Shown: piece by piece, positions 18,568-26,729 of the stretch
How the letters are laid out: each line of letters starts with the position of its first letter
How positions within the stretch are numbered: position 1 is the stretch's first letter
Assembly: GCF_000230895.2 (NCBI RefSeq)
Contig: NC_016604.1
Coordinates: 868,001 to 932,000, forward strand
Direction of reading: 5' to 3'
Origin: Mycolicibacterium rhodesiae NBB3
GTDB taxonomy: Bacteria; Actinomycetota; Actinomycetes; Mycobacteriales; Mycobacteriaceae
DNA: 64,000 bases
Position numbers and translations under genes: made by a program
Notes under the pieces: model-generated
The model's database searches: none
The model's input: only the letters and a program-made list of their open reading frames with translations
What the model was told of the DNA's origin: nothing

Positions 18568-18613
18568 GCGCGACAACCCCGACGTCAAGCTGGGGTCGCT
18601 GGTGGCGGCAGCA
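18568..18613 (+). pseudogene. Fragment of the 3' end of a prfC copy
   Basis: Forty-six bases align without gaps to prfC 8285-8330, with roughly seven mismatches (about 85% identity by eye). They encode RDNPDVKLGSLVAA, the C-terminus of RF3, but the stop is lost and nothing upstream matches. It sits between the sugar operon and the nitric oxide reductase operon. Confidence 0.8.
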
Positions 18614-18625
18614 GCTAGAGCGGGG

Positions 18626-18955
18626 TCAGGACTCGACCGCGTCCTGCCGATGGAAGTAGCGCCACAGCCTTGCCCCGCCGGACAGCGCAACCAGTACCCC
18701 GATCCCGCCGATCACGATGCCGATGAACAGCGAGATGAACATCGGGTCGACCGAGTCACCTACCGTGCCGGCTCCGAAGGAACCGCCGACCAAAAAGCCG
18801 AGCAACGGCGCCAGCACGCCGACGGCGGTTCCGAGCAGCGCCCGCCACATCCCCGGCGGGGTGGGCTCCAGGACAACAGGGCGGCCGACACCCGGGCCGT
18901 CGAGATCCTCATCGACGGACGCGGTGACGGCCGGATCGGGTGCTGCGCTAGTCAT
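18626..18955 (-). CDS. Small membrane protein, last gene of the norB operon
   Basis: 109 residues with two transmembrane segments (about 38-60 and 72-92, Gly/Val/Ile-rich) and cytoplasmic ends. Its ATG lies eight bases inside the slipin gene, so it is coupled to it. A small partner next to a slipin recalls NfeD-like partners of prokaryotic stomatins, but the OB-fold of NfeD is not present here. Function unknown. Confidence 0.7.
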   Translation of the reverse strand: MTSAAPDPAVTASVDEDLDGPGVGRPVVLEPTPPGMWRALLGTAVGVLAPLLGFLVGGSFGAGTVGDSVDPMFISLFIGIVIGGIGVLVALSGGARLWRYFHRQDAVES

Positions 18956-19775
18956 CGGATCTCACCCTCCTGATGTGTGGGACGGCGTCGCCACCACCGC
19001 CCGCGTCGTCTGACGGCTTGGCGCGTGCGCCCTCGAGGAACGGGCGCACGATGTCCATCGGGATCGGGAACACCACGGTCGAGTTCTGGTCGGCGCCGAG
19101 TTCGAGCAACGTCTGCAGGTAACGCAGCTGCAGCGACGCGGGGCTCTCGCTCAGAGTTATTGCCGCATCGCGTAATTCCGCGGAGGCCTGCAACTCGCCG
19201 TGCGCACTGATCACCTTGGCACGTCGCTCCCGCTCCGCCTCGGCTTCGCGGGCCATCGCCCGTTGCATCATCTCGGGGATCTCGACGTCCTTGATCTCGA
19301 CGACCTCGACCTTGATCCCCCACGGTTCGGTCTGGCTCGCGATGGATGCGGCCAGGTCCTCGTTGAGGTCGGCGCGGTGGGCCAGCAGCGTATCCAGGTC
19401 GGCCCGTCCGACGACCGAACGCAGGGTGGTCTGGGCGATCTGGGAGGTGGCGACCGCGAAATTCTCCACCGCCATAACGGATTTCGTGGGATCGGTCACC
19501 CGGAACAGCACGACGGCGTTGACGCGCGCGGTGACGTTGTCACGGGTGATGACCTCCTGCGGCGGAATCGTCAGCGTCACGGTGCGCAGGTCGACACGGA
19601 TGAGCTTGTCGATGCCGGGCAGGACGACGACGACTCCCGGTCCCAGTGGCCCGCGCAACCGGCCGAGGCGGAAGGCGACCCCGCGTTCGTATTCCTTGAC
19701 GATGCGTAGCGGAGCGATCACCGCGGCGACAAGCAGCGCGACGAGGACGACGACGGCCACAGTCCACGGACTCAT
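18948..19775 (-). CDS. Slipin (SPFH/stomatin-family membrane scaffold protein)
   Basis: 275 residues: one N-terminal membrane anchor (about residues 5-25), the SPFH domain from KEYERGVAFRLGRLRGP near 28 to about 170, and a charged coiled-coil (MMQRAMAREAEAERERRAK) near 170-195. The hallmark PPQEVITRDNVT is present near 72. Slipins oligomerise under the membrane and organise lipid microdomains or regulate partner proteases and channels. It lies third in the norB operon, its ATG overlapping the preceding TGA by one base. A part of its 3' region is repeated as a relic at 23017-23069. Confidence 0.9.
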   Translation of the reverse strand: MSPWTVAVVVLVALLVAAVIAPLRIVKEYERGVAFRLGRLRGPLGPGVVVVLPGIDKLIRVDLRTVTLTIPPQEVITRDNVTARVNAVVLFRVTDPTKSVMAVENFAVATSQIAQTTLRSVVGRADLDTLLAHRADLNEDLAASIASQTEPWGIKVEVVEIKDVEIPEMMQRAMAREAEAERERRAKVISAHGELQASAELRDAAITLSESPASLQLRYLQTLLELGADQNSTVVFPIPMDIVRPFLEGARAKPSDDAGGGGDAVPHIRRVRSDD

Positions 19776-20407
19776 CAGCGCCCCTCCCGCCGGTCGGAGG
19801 CGTACGAGCTGCGGCGACGGATTTCAGCCTCGGCCAACCGCTTCCGCTCCTCGATGTTGTCGTCAAGCGTTTGAAAAACGACGCCGGGCGGCACGGCCGG
19901 GGTGCGGCGCAGGTGTGACCACAGCGGCAGCGACACCACACCGACCACGACGGCGCATCCCAGCAGAAGCAGCGTCTCCGGCACGGTGCCGGCCGCCAGC
20001 GCCATGGCCAGCGGCCAGATGACTGCGATGGCACTGACGGCGCAGGCGATCCCGCGGTGGAAACGCGCCGCCTCCGACGCAGGCCAGCTGTCGATCGCGC
20101 GGTTCACTTCGCGGCCGTCGTTGGAGGTGGTGCAGGTGTGCTTGACCGGGCAGGCGTTGCACACCGTCGGGCTGCCCCGGTAGCGCATGACCCGGTTGTC
20201 GGGATCAAATGACTTGGGCCACAACCACTGATCCTGCGGACACAGCCAGGCGTCGTGATCCTCGTGGTAGACGAATCCGCCGGTCCGGTGCTGCTCCACC
20301 TTGGCCGCGGCGTGGCGGGCGAACCGGTCGATGCCGTAGGCGATCGCGACGAGCAGGGCGGCGTATCCGATCGTCAGCCAGGTCTCGATCGCTATGCCGG
20401 CGCTCAC
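19775..20407 (-). CDS. Membrane protein with Cys motif, second gene of the norB operon
   Basis: 210 residues from a GTG that overlaps the norB stop (GTGA). One transmembrane helix lies near residues 10-28 and two more near 118-165. Between them is a soluble loop with CPQDQWLWP and CNACPVKHTCT, a CxxC(x)5C arrangement that could bind zinc or an iron-sulfur centre. Position directly after norB suggests a role in assembling or serving the nitric oxide reductase, by inference only. Confidence 0.7.
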   Translation of the reverse strand: MSAGIAIETWLTIGYAALLVAIAYGIDRFARHAAAKVEQHRTGGFVYHEDHDAWLCPQDQWLWPKSFDPDNRVMRYRGSPTVCNACPVKHTCTTSNDGREVNRAIDSWPASEAARFHRGIACAVSAIAVIWPLAMALAAGTVPETLLLLGCAVVVGVVSLPLWSHLRRTPAVPPGVVFQTLDDNIEERKRLAEAEIRRRSSYASDRREGR

Positions 20408-22809
20408 GGACTACCCCCGGGGTTTTCGGTGTCGTCGGGCAACCGGCGGTCCGAGGCGTACCGCGACGCGCCGCCGCCCGTCGGCGCCAGCCCGGTCCGG
20501 TCCTCCTCGGCGTGGGCGTGTTCCTCGACGAACAGGGTCTCGGCGGGCATGGTGTGCGTGGTCGCCTTGATCCCGTATCGCACACCGAGCCAAGCGATCC
20601 AGACGAACGGCAGCACCCCACCAAGGATGAACAGGAAGTCCCCGGGCATCCGCAACCACTCGAGCACAACGTTGCCGGACTGGGTGATGTAACCGAGTGT
20701 GCGCGCCTCGTAGTAGCCGTCGTTGACGGAGTGCCACAACTGCAGCACGCCGAGCGGCAACAGCGTGGCGAACACCATCCACGCCAGGCCGATGTTGAGC
20801 GACCAGAAGGACAGCTTGGCCAGTTTGTCCGGCCATCGGTTCGGCGGGATGACGTAGCGCAGCGCGAAGAGCGCCAGACCGACGGCGAGCATCCCGTAGA
20901 CGCCCATCATCGCGCCGTGTGCGTGGTTGGCGGTCAGTGCGGTGCCGATCTGGTAGTAGGACACGATCGGCAGGTTGATCAGGAAGCCGAAGATGCCCGC
21001 GCCGACGAAGTTCCAAAAACCCACGGCGACAAGGAACATCACCGCCCAGCGGTGCGGGAACGGTGCGCTGCTCCGCGACTGCTGTCGCGAGCCCAGTTGC
21101 AGGAACGTCCACGCCTCGACGGTGAGGAAGGTCAGCGGGATGACCTCCATCGCCGAGAAGAATGCACCAAGGGCCATGTGTTCCACGGGTGTGCCGGAGA
21201 AGTACAGGTGGTGCATCGTGCCGATCACGCCGCCCACCGAGTAGAGGATGACGTCGAGGAAGATGAGCTGGATGGCGATCCGTCGGCGCACCACACCGAG
21301 CATCACGAAGATGTAGGCAACCATCACCGTCGTGAACAGTTCGAGGAAGTCCTCCACCCACAGGTGCACCACCCAGAAGCGCCAGAACTCGGCGACGGTC
21401 AGGTGGGTCTGGGTGCCGGCGAGCATGCCCACGGCGTAGAACGCGGGGATAGCCAGGCCGGCGTAGAAGAACAGCCACGGCATGTTGAGCTTGCTCTCGG
21501 TCTTCAGGCGAGAGCGGATCGCCCGGTAGATGATCGCCATCCACAGGAACAGTCCGATGACGAGCAGGATCTGCCAGAACCGGGGCAGGTCGAGGTACTC
21601 CCACTGCTGGTCGAAGAAGATGGAGCCCTTGGCCCAGTCGACGCCGAAAGTGCTCAGCGCCGTGCCGGTCAGGGTGCCGACGACGACGATGAACAGCGCA
21701 CCGAGCAGGCCGTAGGTCAGCCAGGACTGCCGACGGGGTTCGCGGCCGGAGATGATCGGCGCGAGGAAGATGCCGGCGGCCAGGAAGGAAGCCGCGGTCC
21801 ACAGCAGCGAGAGCTGCACGTGCCAGGTCCGCGCCAGGTTGAACGGGAGGACTTGGGCGAGGTCGAAGCCGAAGAAATTGCTGAGCTCGGCGCGGTAGTG
21901 CTCGATGGCGCCGCCGAGTACGGCTTGAGCGAGGAAGAGCACGGCGACGACGAGGAAGAACCAGGCGGTGGCTTTCTGCGATGGCGTGATCTCGACTTCG
22001 CCCGGTTGGCGGAAGGCCAGCGACGGGGTTTCGGTTGAGTGCCAGCCGATCTTGCGGCTCCACCGGCCGTAGAGCGCGAACAATGCGCCGAGCCCGGCCA
22101 GCAGCGCGATCAGCGACATCGCCGACCAGACCAGGATGTCGGCGGTCGGCCTGTTGCCGACGCGCTCTTCGGGCGGCCAGTTGTTGGTGTAGGAGTAGTC
22201 GTGCCCCGCGCGCTCGGCCGCGCTGGCCCAGGCGGTCCAGCTGAAAAACGCGGTGAGGTCGGTGATTTCCTGCGGATCGGTGATGAGTTCTGGCAGGAGT
22301 CCGTGCTCGGTGGTGTTCGTGCCGAAGAAGTCGGCGTAGTAGTCGCGGATCCTGTTGTACGCGGCGACCTGCTCGGCGGTGAACTGCAGCGTCGCGGTTT
22401 CCTCGTCGAAGCGGTTGGTCCGCATCATCTCGACGAGGTCGGCCGTCGGGTCCGGCGATCCGGAGTCGCGTAGCTGCTGGCCGACGTCGTCGGCGGACAG
22501 CCGCAGGTACTCCGCGGTGTAGTCCGGGCCGAGGTACCCGCCGTGGCCCATGATCGAGCCGTACTGCTGCAGGCCGCGGCGCAGGAAGATCTGCTGTCCC
22601 GCGGTGACCTGCTGCTCGGTGAAGACGGTCTGGCCGTCCGGGCCGACCACGCGCTGTGGCAGCGGCATCGAATCCGCGTAGGTGCGCGCGGCCAGGATTC
22701 CCATGATCAGGAAGCCGAAGACCATGACCAGGGCAACGCCCTGGACCCACCCCTTCGAGATCGCCAGCTCGGCACGAGTCGGAGCTGGAAGGAAGGACTG
22801 CTCGGTCAT
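20404..22809 (-). CDS. norB: Quinol-dependent nitric oxide reductase (qNOR)
   Basis: 801 residues from the ATG at 22809, chosen because GGGGGT lies correctly upstream; a GTG six bases earlier is possible. qNOR reduces two NO to N2O with electrons from quinol. The N-terminal extension typical of qNOR (fused NorC-like domain, no heme-binding CxxCH) spans about residues 40-230 and contains FLRRGLQQYGS. The heme-copper-type core follows with about twelve membrane helices: HVQLSLLWTAASF near 325, HLWVEDFLELF, GTMHHLYFSG and TANHAHGAMMGVYG supply His ligands and channel residues. It probably detoxifies NO or allows limited NO respiration. It heads a four-gene operon. Confidence 0.92.
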   Translation of the reverse strand: MTEQSFLPAPTRAELAISKGWVQGVALVMVFGFLIMGILAARTYADSMPLPQRVVGPDGQTVFTEQQVTAGQQIFLRRGLQQYGSIMGHGGYLGPDYTAEYLRLSADDVGQQLRDSGSPDPTADLVEMMRTNRFDEETATLQFTAEQVAAYNRIRDYYADFFGTNTTEHGLLPELITDPQEITDLTAFFSWTAWASAAERAGHDYSYTNNWPPEERVGNRPTADILVWSAMSLIALLAGLGALFALYGRWSRKIGWHSTETPSLAFRQPGEVEITPSQKATAWFFLVVAVLFLAQAVLGGAIEHYRAELSNFFGFDLAQVLPFNLARTWHVQLSLLWTAASFLAAGIFLAPIISGREPRRQSWLTYGLLGALFIVVVGTLTGTALSTFGVDWAKGSIFFDQQWEYLDLPRFWQILLVIGLFLWMAIIYRAIRSRLKTESKLNMPWLFFYAGLAIPAFYAVGMLAGTQTHLTVAEFWRFWVVHLWVEDFLELFTTVMVAYIFVMLGVVRRRIAIQLIFLDVILYSVGGVIGTMHHLYFSGTPVEHMALGAFFSAMEVIPLTFLTVEAWTFLQLGSRQQSRSSAPFPHRWAVMFLVAVGFWNFVGAGIFGFLINLPIVSYYQIGTALTANHAHGAMMGVYGMLAVGLALFALRYVIPPNRWPDKLAKLSFWSLNIGLAWMVFATLLPLGVLQLWHSVNDGYYEARTLGYITQSGNVVLEWLRMPGDFLFILGGVLPFVWIAWLGVRYGIKATTHTMPAETLFVEEHAHAEEDRTGLAPTGGGASRYASDRRLPDDTENPGGSP

Positions 22810-22921
22810 TGCCACACCCCCACGGGTAATGAGTCACGTTCGCAGCATGTTCGGTCAACGTAACCAAAGTCCGGGGGCAACGTGGCGGGGTTGCGAAACA
22901 TCGTGTCGATCTGTGACGTCC

Positions 22922-23069
22922 ACGGTTCAGTGCTTTCGTTTTCAAGGTGCAAGCGGGATCGCAACCGGCGCATCGTGATTGCATCGCTTGTGCGGGTGGG
23001 GTCGGGGATGTTCCCGCAGGGTCTGCAGATGGCGCAGCTGCAGCGACGCCGGACTCTCGCTGAGTGTTG
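22922..23069. pseudogene. Composite relic: prfC internal fragment joined to a slipin 3' fragment
   Basis: Bases 22922-23003 align to prfC about 7626-7710 (the SAFVFKVQAGMDSAHRDRI region) with small indels. Bases about 23017-23069 align to the plus strand of the slipin gene at about 19107-19159 (ACGCAGCTGCAGCGACGC and flanks), roughly 80% identical by eye. The two pieces lie almost end to end, oriented as prfC running towards the 3' end of a convergent slipin gene. No protein can be made. It looks like the worn-down remains of a prfC/slipin junction with everything between deleted. This accounts for much of the 22810-23234 gap; the rest would hold promoters. Confidence 0.75.
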
Positions 23070-23234
23070 ATGCGCGCTGTGCTCGACCCGTTATGAAAAG
23101 CACTGTGCATCGTGACCAGGACACACCGTCGACCCCGCTTGGACGTCGACGGTGCTGCTGCATCATTTACTCACTGCGCGCTACCGGGGGATAACGCGCG
23201 ACGAACCGGTTGGCACGCTTCGACGGGAGGGAAT

Positions 23235-23921
23235 ATGCGCCGACCCACGGCCACACTGGCGGTTGCAGTTGTCTCCGTTCTGGTCACCGGCTGCGTGAGC
23301 AACATCGGCAACGCCGACTCGGTGACTGCCACCCGAACGATGATTCCCCGTCCGCTCGTCGAGCGTGAGCTGGTGGAGTTGCTGCTGCGCCCAGAACAAG
23401 TGGACGTCGCGATGGGCACGGTAGGGATGACGGTCACCAGCACCCAGACGTCGATGTCGGACAGCAGCGCCACTATGGAACCTGCGGAATGCCTGGCCGT
23501 CGACGGCGCGGCCGAGGCACCGGTGTACGGCGACAGCGGCTTTCGAGCCGAGCGCGATCAGAGCCTCAACAACGGCGATGACTTCACGCACTATGTAAAG
23601 CAGGCGGTGGTGTTGTTTCCCACAGTGGACAAGGCCCGTGCGTTCCTGGATGCCTCCGCCCAGCAGTGGTCAGTCTGCAAGGAATACACCCACACCCAGA
23701 GCGGGTCGCAGTGGTCGGTCGGCCAGATCTCCGTCGCGGGCGACACGCTGAAAACCATTGCGATGCAACGGGACGCCCGTGCTCCCGGCTGGGCCTGTGG
23801 ACGCGCGCTGCAGCTGCGGAACAACGTGATCATCGACATCAACACGTGCAGCGCCAACCCCGGCGACTCGGCGGTGAGGATCGCCGACCAGATCGCCACC
23901 AACGTCAGCGCGCGCTGGTAG
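23235..23921 (+). CDS. Lipoprotein with a PknH-like extracellular sensor domain
   Basis: 228 residues from the ATG at 23235 with GGGAGGGA just before. The N-terminus is a lipoprotein signal with lipobox VTGC near residue 20. The mature part resembles the mycobacterial PknH C-terminal sensor domain found in free-standing Lpq/Lpp lipoproteins: ELLLRPEQVDVAMG, PAECLAVDG, and then WSVCKEY, GWACGRAL and INTCSANP, the Cys pairs that form disulfides in that fold. It would sit on the outer face of the membrane. Ligand unknown. Confidence 0.82.
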   Translation: MRRPTATLAVAVVSVLVTGCVSNIGNADSVTATRTMIPRPLVERELVELLLRPEQVDVAMGTVGMTVTSTQTSMSDSSATMEPAECLAVDGAAEAPVYGDSGFRAERDQSLNNGDDFTHYVKQAVVLFPTVDKARAFLDASAQQWSVCKEYTHTQSGSQWSVGQISVAGDTLKTIAMQRDARAPGWACGRALQLRNNVIIDINTCSANPGDSAVRIADQIATNVSARW

Positions 23922-23947
23922 GCAGGGTGCGACGAATTGGCCGCATC

Positions 23948-23964
23948 CCGGGAGCGGATCCCGG
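23948..23964 (+). terminator. Possible transcription terminator hairpin after the lipoprotein gene
   Basis: CCGGGA (23948-23953) and TCCCGG (23959-23964) form a perfect six-pair stem with a five-base loop, 27 bases after the stop codon. There is no T-run after it, as is common in mycobacteria, so the assignment is tentative. Confidence 0.3.
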
Positions 23965-24025
23965 TGCGCGCAGGGCGGCTGGTCGTTGGCGGCTACGGAG
24001 GGGAAGCGCGTCGAGGGCGTTGAAA

Positions 24026-24436
24026 TCAGACGTGGACAATTGCGAGACCCGCGACACCCTCTAGGGCATCGAAGTCCTCATCCTGCGTGACGACCGGCAG
24101 CTGCTTGGCGGCTGCGATCGCTGCAATCCATAGGTCATTGACTCGGACCCGTCGGCCCGCCTCGGCCAGGTGAACGCGGAGCAGCGCCCACAGTTGAGCC
24201 GCATCTTCGTCGACCGGCAGCGCGGTCATGTCAGCAACGGCATCCAACGTGCGAAGTCGACGCGCGCGGATCTCCGAGGTTTTCGCCGCGAGGACACCGG
24301 CGTTCAGTTCGGCGAGGGTCACCACAGTGGTGGCTACTTCGTCGGGAATCAACGTCGTGTCTAGTTGGCGCCCGGTTTCGCTGGCGATGAAGACCGACGT
24401 GTCGAGGATGCCGGCCGTCGGGGGCTCGGTCGTCAC
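24026..24436 (-). CDS. VapC-like PIN-domain ribonuclease toxin
   Basis: 136 residues. The PIN acidic residues are visible: D in ILDTSVFIA near 12, E in TLAELNAG near 43, D in VNDLWIAA near 100 and D in TQDEDF near 119. VapC toxins cleave tRNA or rRNA when freed from their antitoxin. The GTG start overlaps the antitoxin stop (GTGA), which gives antitoxin-first coupled translation. It resembles the many mycobacterial VapBC pairs; target not predictable. Confidence 0.88.
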   Translation of the reverse strand: MTTEPPTAGILDTSVFIASETGRQLDTTLIPDEVATTVVTLAELNAGVLAAKTSEIRARRLRTLDAVADMTALPVDEDAAQLWALLRVHLAEAGRRVRVNDLWIAAIAAAKQLPVVTQDEDFDALEGVAGLAIVHV

Positions 24437-24690
24437 AAGTCGTCGAGTTCGTCGGTGGTTTCGCCGGCGAGCTCCGCGAGGTCGTCACGCAAACCGGGGT
24501 CCGCCTGACTGGTCTCGAGGCGCTTGATCAACTCCGCCTTCGACAGCCACCTCCGACGCTTCGGCGTCACAGCAGTTATCAGCGCGACGGCTCTCCCGTT
24601 GACCGTGATCGTCACCTCCTCGCCTGCCTCGACCCGACGAAGCACGCCCGCGGTGTCGTTTCGCAGCTCGCGGGATGCGACCGTAGACAT
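24433..24690 (-). CDS. Phd/YefM-type antitoxin partner of the PIN toxin (VapB-like)
   Basis: 85 residues. The N-terminal half is the Phd/YefM DNA-binding fold (VASRELRNDTAGVLRRVEAG, then VTITVNGRAVALI). The C-terminal half is acidic and Leu-rich (LAELAGETTDELDDL), the part that would wrap the toxin. The ATG at 24690 was chosen over a longer frame because the operator palindrome overlaps it and the Phd fold begins here. Confidence 0.85.
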   Translation of the reverse strand: MSTVASRELRNDTAGVLRRVEAGEEVTITVNGRAVALITAVTPKRRRWLSKAELIKRLETSQADPGLRDDLAELAGETTDELDDL

Positions 24691-24717
24691 GCTACGACTG
24701 TAGCATTTCTGTAGCAC
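24689..24717. promoter_or_regulatory. Operator palindrome and repeat at the VapBC start
   Basis: ATGCTAC (24689-24695) and GTAGCAT (24700-24706) form a perfect 7-base inverted repeat with spacer GACT, and the left arm covers the antitoxin start codon. A further CTGTAGCA (24709-24716) repeats CTGTAGCA at 24698-24705. Paired half-sites at the start codon fit autoregulation by the antitoxin and a leaderless or nearly leaderless message. Confidence 0.55.
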
Positions 24718-24732
24718 ATCAGCTTCCACGGC

Positions 24733-25459
24733 TCAGGCGGCAGCTGCGCGGTCGTACAGTCCGTCGAGCAACGCCGAAACGTTTCGCGACTGCCATGCCC
24801 GGCCCTCAGGGGTGCGTTGGCCCGACGAGTTCAGCACCCGCGCCGCCGCCGCGCGTGTGACACCACAACCGTCTACCAGCCACTGCACGTAGCCCACGAC
24901 GCGCCGGTGACGCTGGGCCCACGGCAAGCCAGCCTGGGGAAGCGTTGGCGGCCAATCATTTTGGCGCGGGGCCGTCGTCGACGCGTTCGCGGCCTGTTCG
25001 ACCGCTCTCTCCAAACTTTTCCACGCCGGCCGCGGCGAGCGCCGCACGGTCGAGGTCATCGACGGCCTGCACCTCACGCCGCAGCGCGTAGTCGATTTCG
25101 TTCATGCCGCCGGTGTACGGCATTGGCCAGAGATCGTGGCCCACGAGCAGGTCGAGTCCGTGCCGCTGCAGCACCAGACTCAGCCGGCGATAGTGCTGCT
25201 CGCGCCTCAGGTCCGCCATCGGCTCCGGCATCCATATCGGCAACCGGAGCGAGATTGCCCGGGCCAGTGCGGCCACGACTCCTTCGACCTCGGTCAGGTC
25301 GTCGTGCGAGGCGGGCGCGCCCAGCGGGAAGGCGAACATTGCTACGACGATCGTCGATCGCAGAGCGCCACGGGCCGTCAATTGTTCACAGCGGCGGACA
25401 GTTTCATCATCGCCGAGAACAACAACCGCTGTCTCGATCGCGTTGTGGGGTCGAGCCAT
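24733..25459 (-). pseudogene. Frameshifted gene; recombinase-like helix-turn-helix at its C-terminus
   Basis: Two reading frames make one protein if a single base is dropped from a run of four T on the plus strand at 25017-25020. The first part starts at the ATG at 25459 (MARPHNAIETAVVVLG) and reaches AALAAAGVE; the second continues SLERAVEQAANAST. Joined, the product would be about 241 residues with a Cys-poor alpha/beta N-terminal half and a C-terminal segment, VVGYVQWLVDGCGVTRAAAARVLNSSG, that looks like the DNA-recognition helices of resolvase-type recombinases. Unjoined, the first frame ends at 24956. Either the gene is broken, or the read has a homopolymer error, or shifting is used. 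Function not recognised. It lies 42 bases from the VapB-like gene. Confidence 0.6.
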
Positions 25460-25662
25460 GGCACGCTCCTTCGGCACGCGAGACGCCGGCCTGGCAGTGG
25501 CAGCGGCATCGTGAGGTCGGTTCGAAGGTATCGACAGCCACCGACAACTCGGGCCGCCGACGATCAAACGGCGTCATCAGCAGCCCCGAAGCCGAGATCG
25601 TCAACGGGATTGAACGAATGGATTAGGCGGCTCGATGTCGCCAGACACACAGCGCAACCAAG

Positions 25663-26535
25663 TCACCACCATTCCAACCCGCACGCCCCACACGTCCACA
25701 CGTGCTCGCCTCGTTGCACGCACCCCCTGGGATCCAGCCACGGCTCGCGGATGGGGCCGCTCGGCTCGCCGTACATCGCCTTTCGTGTGCGGTTCGCGCG
25801 GCATCGCGGGCACTTCGGGTGACGCGCGAAACGAAAGTCCAACAGGCTAGTAAATCCTTCTTCGCGCATACTCTGCTCACACCGCCGGCATAAAACGCCC
25901 GGGATGTCAGCGGGAATTTCTGGTAAGAGCCAACTCTCTGGGGTCGAGTCGTAGAGATAGCTCGCATAGCGTTCGGTCCTGACCACCGGGAGTGCGGTCT
26001 GCCGCTGCGGGGTGTCGACCATATGGATATAGACGGCGTCGCGCGCGTCTTCGGTCGTGAAGTCGAAAGCGTCCCTGCAACCCAGGCATTCGCCCACCGA
26101 GTGCAGAAGTATTCGCGCAGCTGCGATTTCCGACCGCCCAAGACGCATGGATTCGTCGAGTCTATATCCACACTCGGTCAACGCTGATTCCATTTGCGCC
26201 GCCGCGCCGCCGCGCAGAACCCATGTGTTTCTCGGGTCCTCCGAAAAGTTGCAGACGATCGCGAGGGTTGCAAGGTCTATGAGACCGGGCGTCGTGTGAG
26301 GCCACCTCATCAGGGCGAGATCAGGTCTGCCGTCCGCACCGATTGTTGCCAACTCCGTCATGACACTGGGCGGGTCGGTGTCGAGGACTATCGCGACGGG
26401 ATCGCCGATCTGAGCTTCGCCGAACCCGTAGCGCCACGGCCGGTAGGGCCATCGCGAGTCCAGCAACGAAATCACGGCGTCCATCCAGGGGCTTCCCTCG
26501 ATGATGTGCAGACGTTCAGTGGATGTTTGCGTCAC
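25663..26535 (-). CDS. Zinc-ribbon protein, paralogue of the protein at 34976-35824
   Basis: 290 residues from a GTG at 26535. The N-terminal half has SPWMDAVISLLDS and a mixed alpha/beta pattern. The C-terminal half carries four Cys pairs: CLGC near 151, CRRCEQ near 215, CPRC near 241 and CGACGLEWW at the end, typical of two zinc ribbons. A related protein at 34976-35824 shares the order of all these elements, including the DFRFARHPKCPRC/DYRFSRHPACPRC block. No named family was recognised. The 203 bases between it and the frameshifted gene show nothing. Confidence 0.75.
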   Translation of the reverse strand: MTQTSTERLHIIEGSPWMDAVISLLDSRWPYRPWRYGFGEAQIGDPVAIVLDTDPPSVMTELATIGADGRPDLALMRWPHTTPGLIDLATLAIVCNFSEDPRNTWVLRGGAAAQMESALTECGYRLDESMRLGRSEIAAARILLHSVGECLGCRDAFDFTTEDARDAVYIHMVDTPQRQTALPVVRTERYASYLYDSTPESWLLPEIPADIPGVLCRRCEQSMREEGFTSLLDFRFARHPKCPRCRANRTRKAMYGEPSGPIREPWLDPRGCVQRGEHVWTCGACGLEWW

Positions 26536-26729
26536 CTACCTATTATTCCAGTGGGGTATGACATTTGACTGGTTTGAGTATTTGCTGGATGAGAGTCGAC
26601 GTTACCTCTAGGCCGGATGCGGGCTCCGGCCCCGACACCCGGAACAGTTCAGCCGGCCCCCTGAGCGGTGTCCCGCGACGGCCCCGTGGGCTGGTCGGAA
26701 GTCGCTCGACGTGAGCGCCGCACGCGCGA

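Noticed and set aside
20209..22038. Long plus-strand open frame of about 609 codons opposite norB
   Set aside because: It is rich in Arg, Gln, Glu, His and Asp with no domain, mirrors norB codons, and the norB frame has clear qNOR motifs.
20411..23110. Long minus-strand frame of about 899 codons overlapping norB in another frame
   Set aside because: Arg/Pro/His-dominated antisense-type composition without motifs; a by-product of high GC.
24956..25077. Programmed frameshifting or genuinely overlapping genes instead of a broken gene
   Set aside because: Removing a single base from a homopolymer restores one smooth helix, and no slippery heptamer with a downstream structure was recognised; kept as a lesser possibility only.
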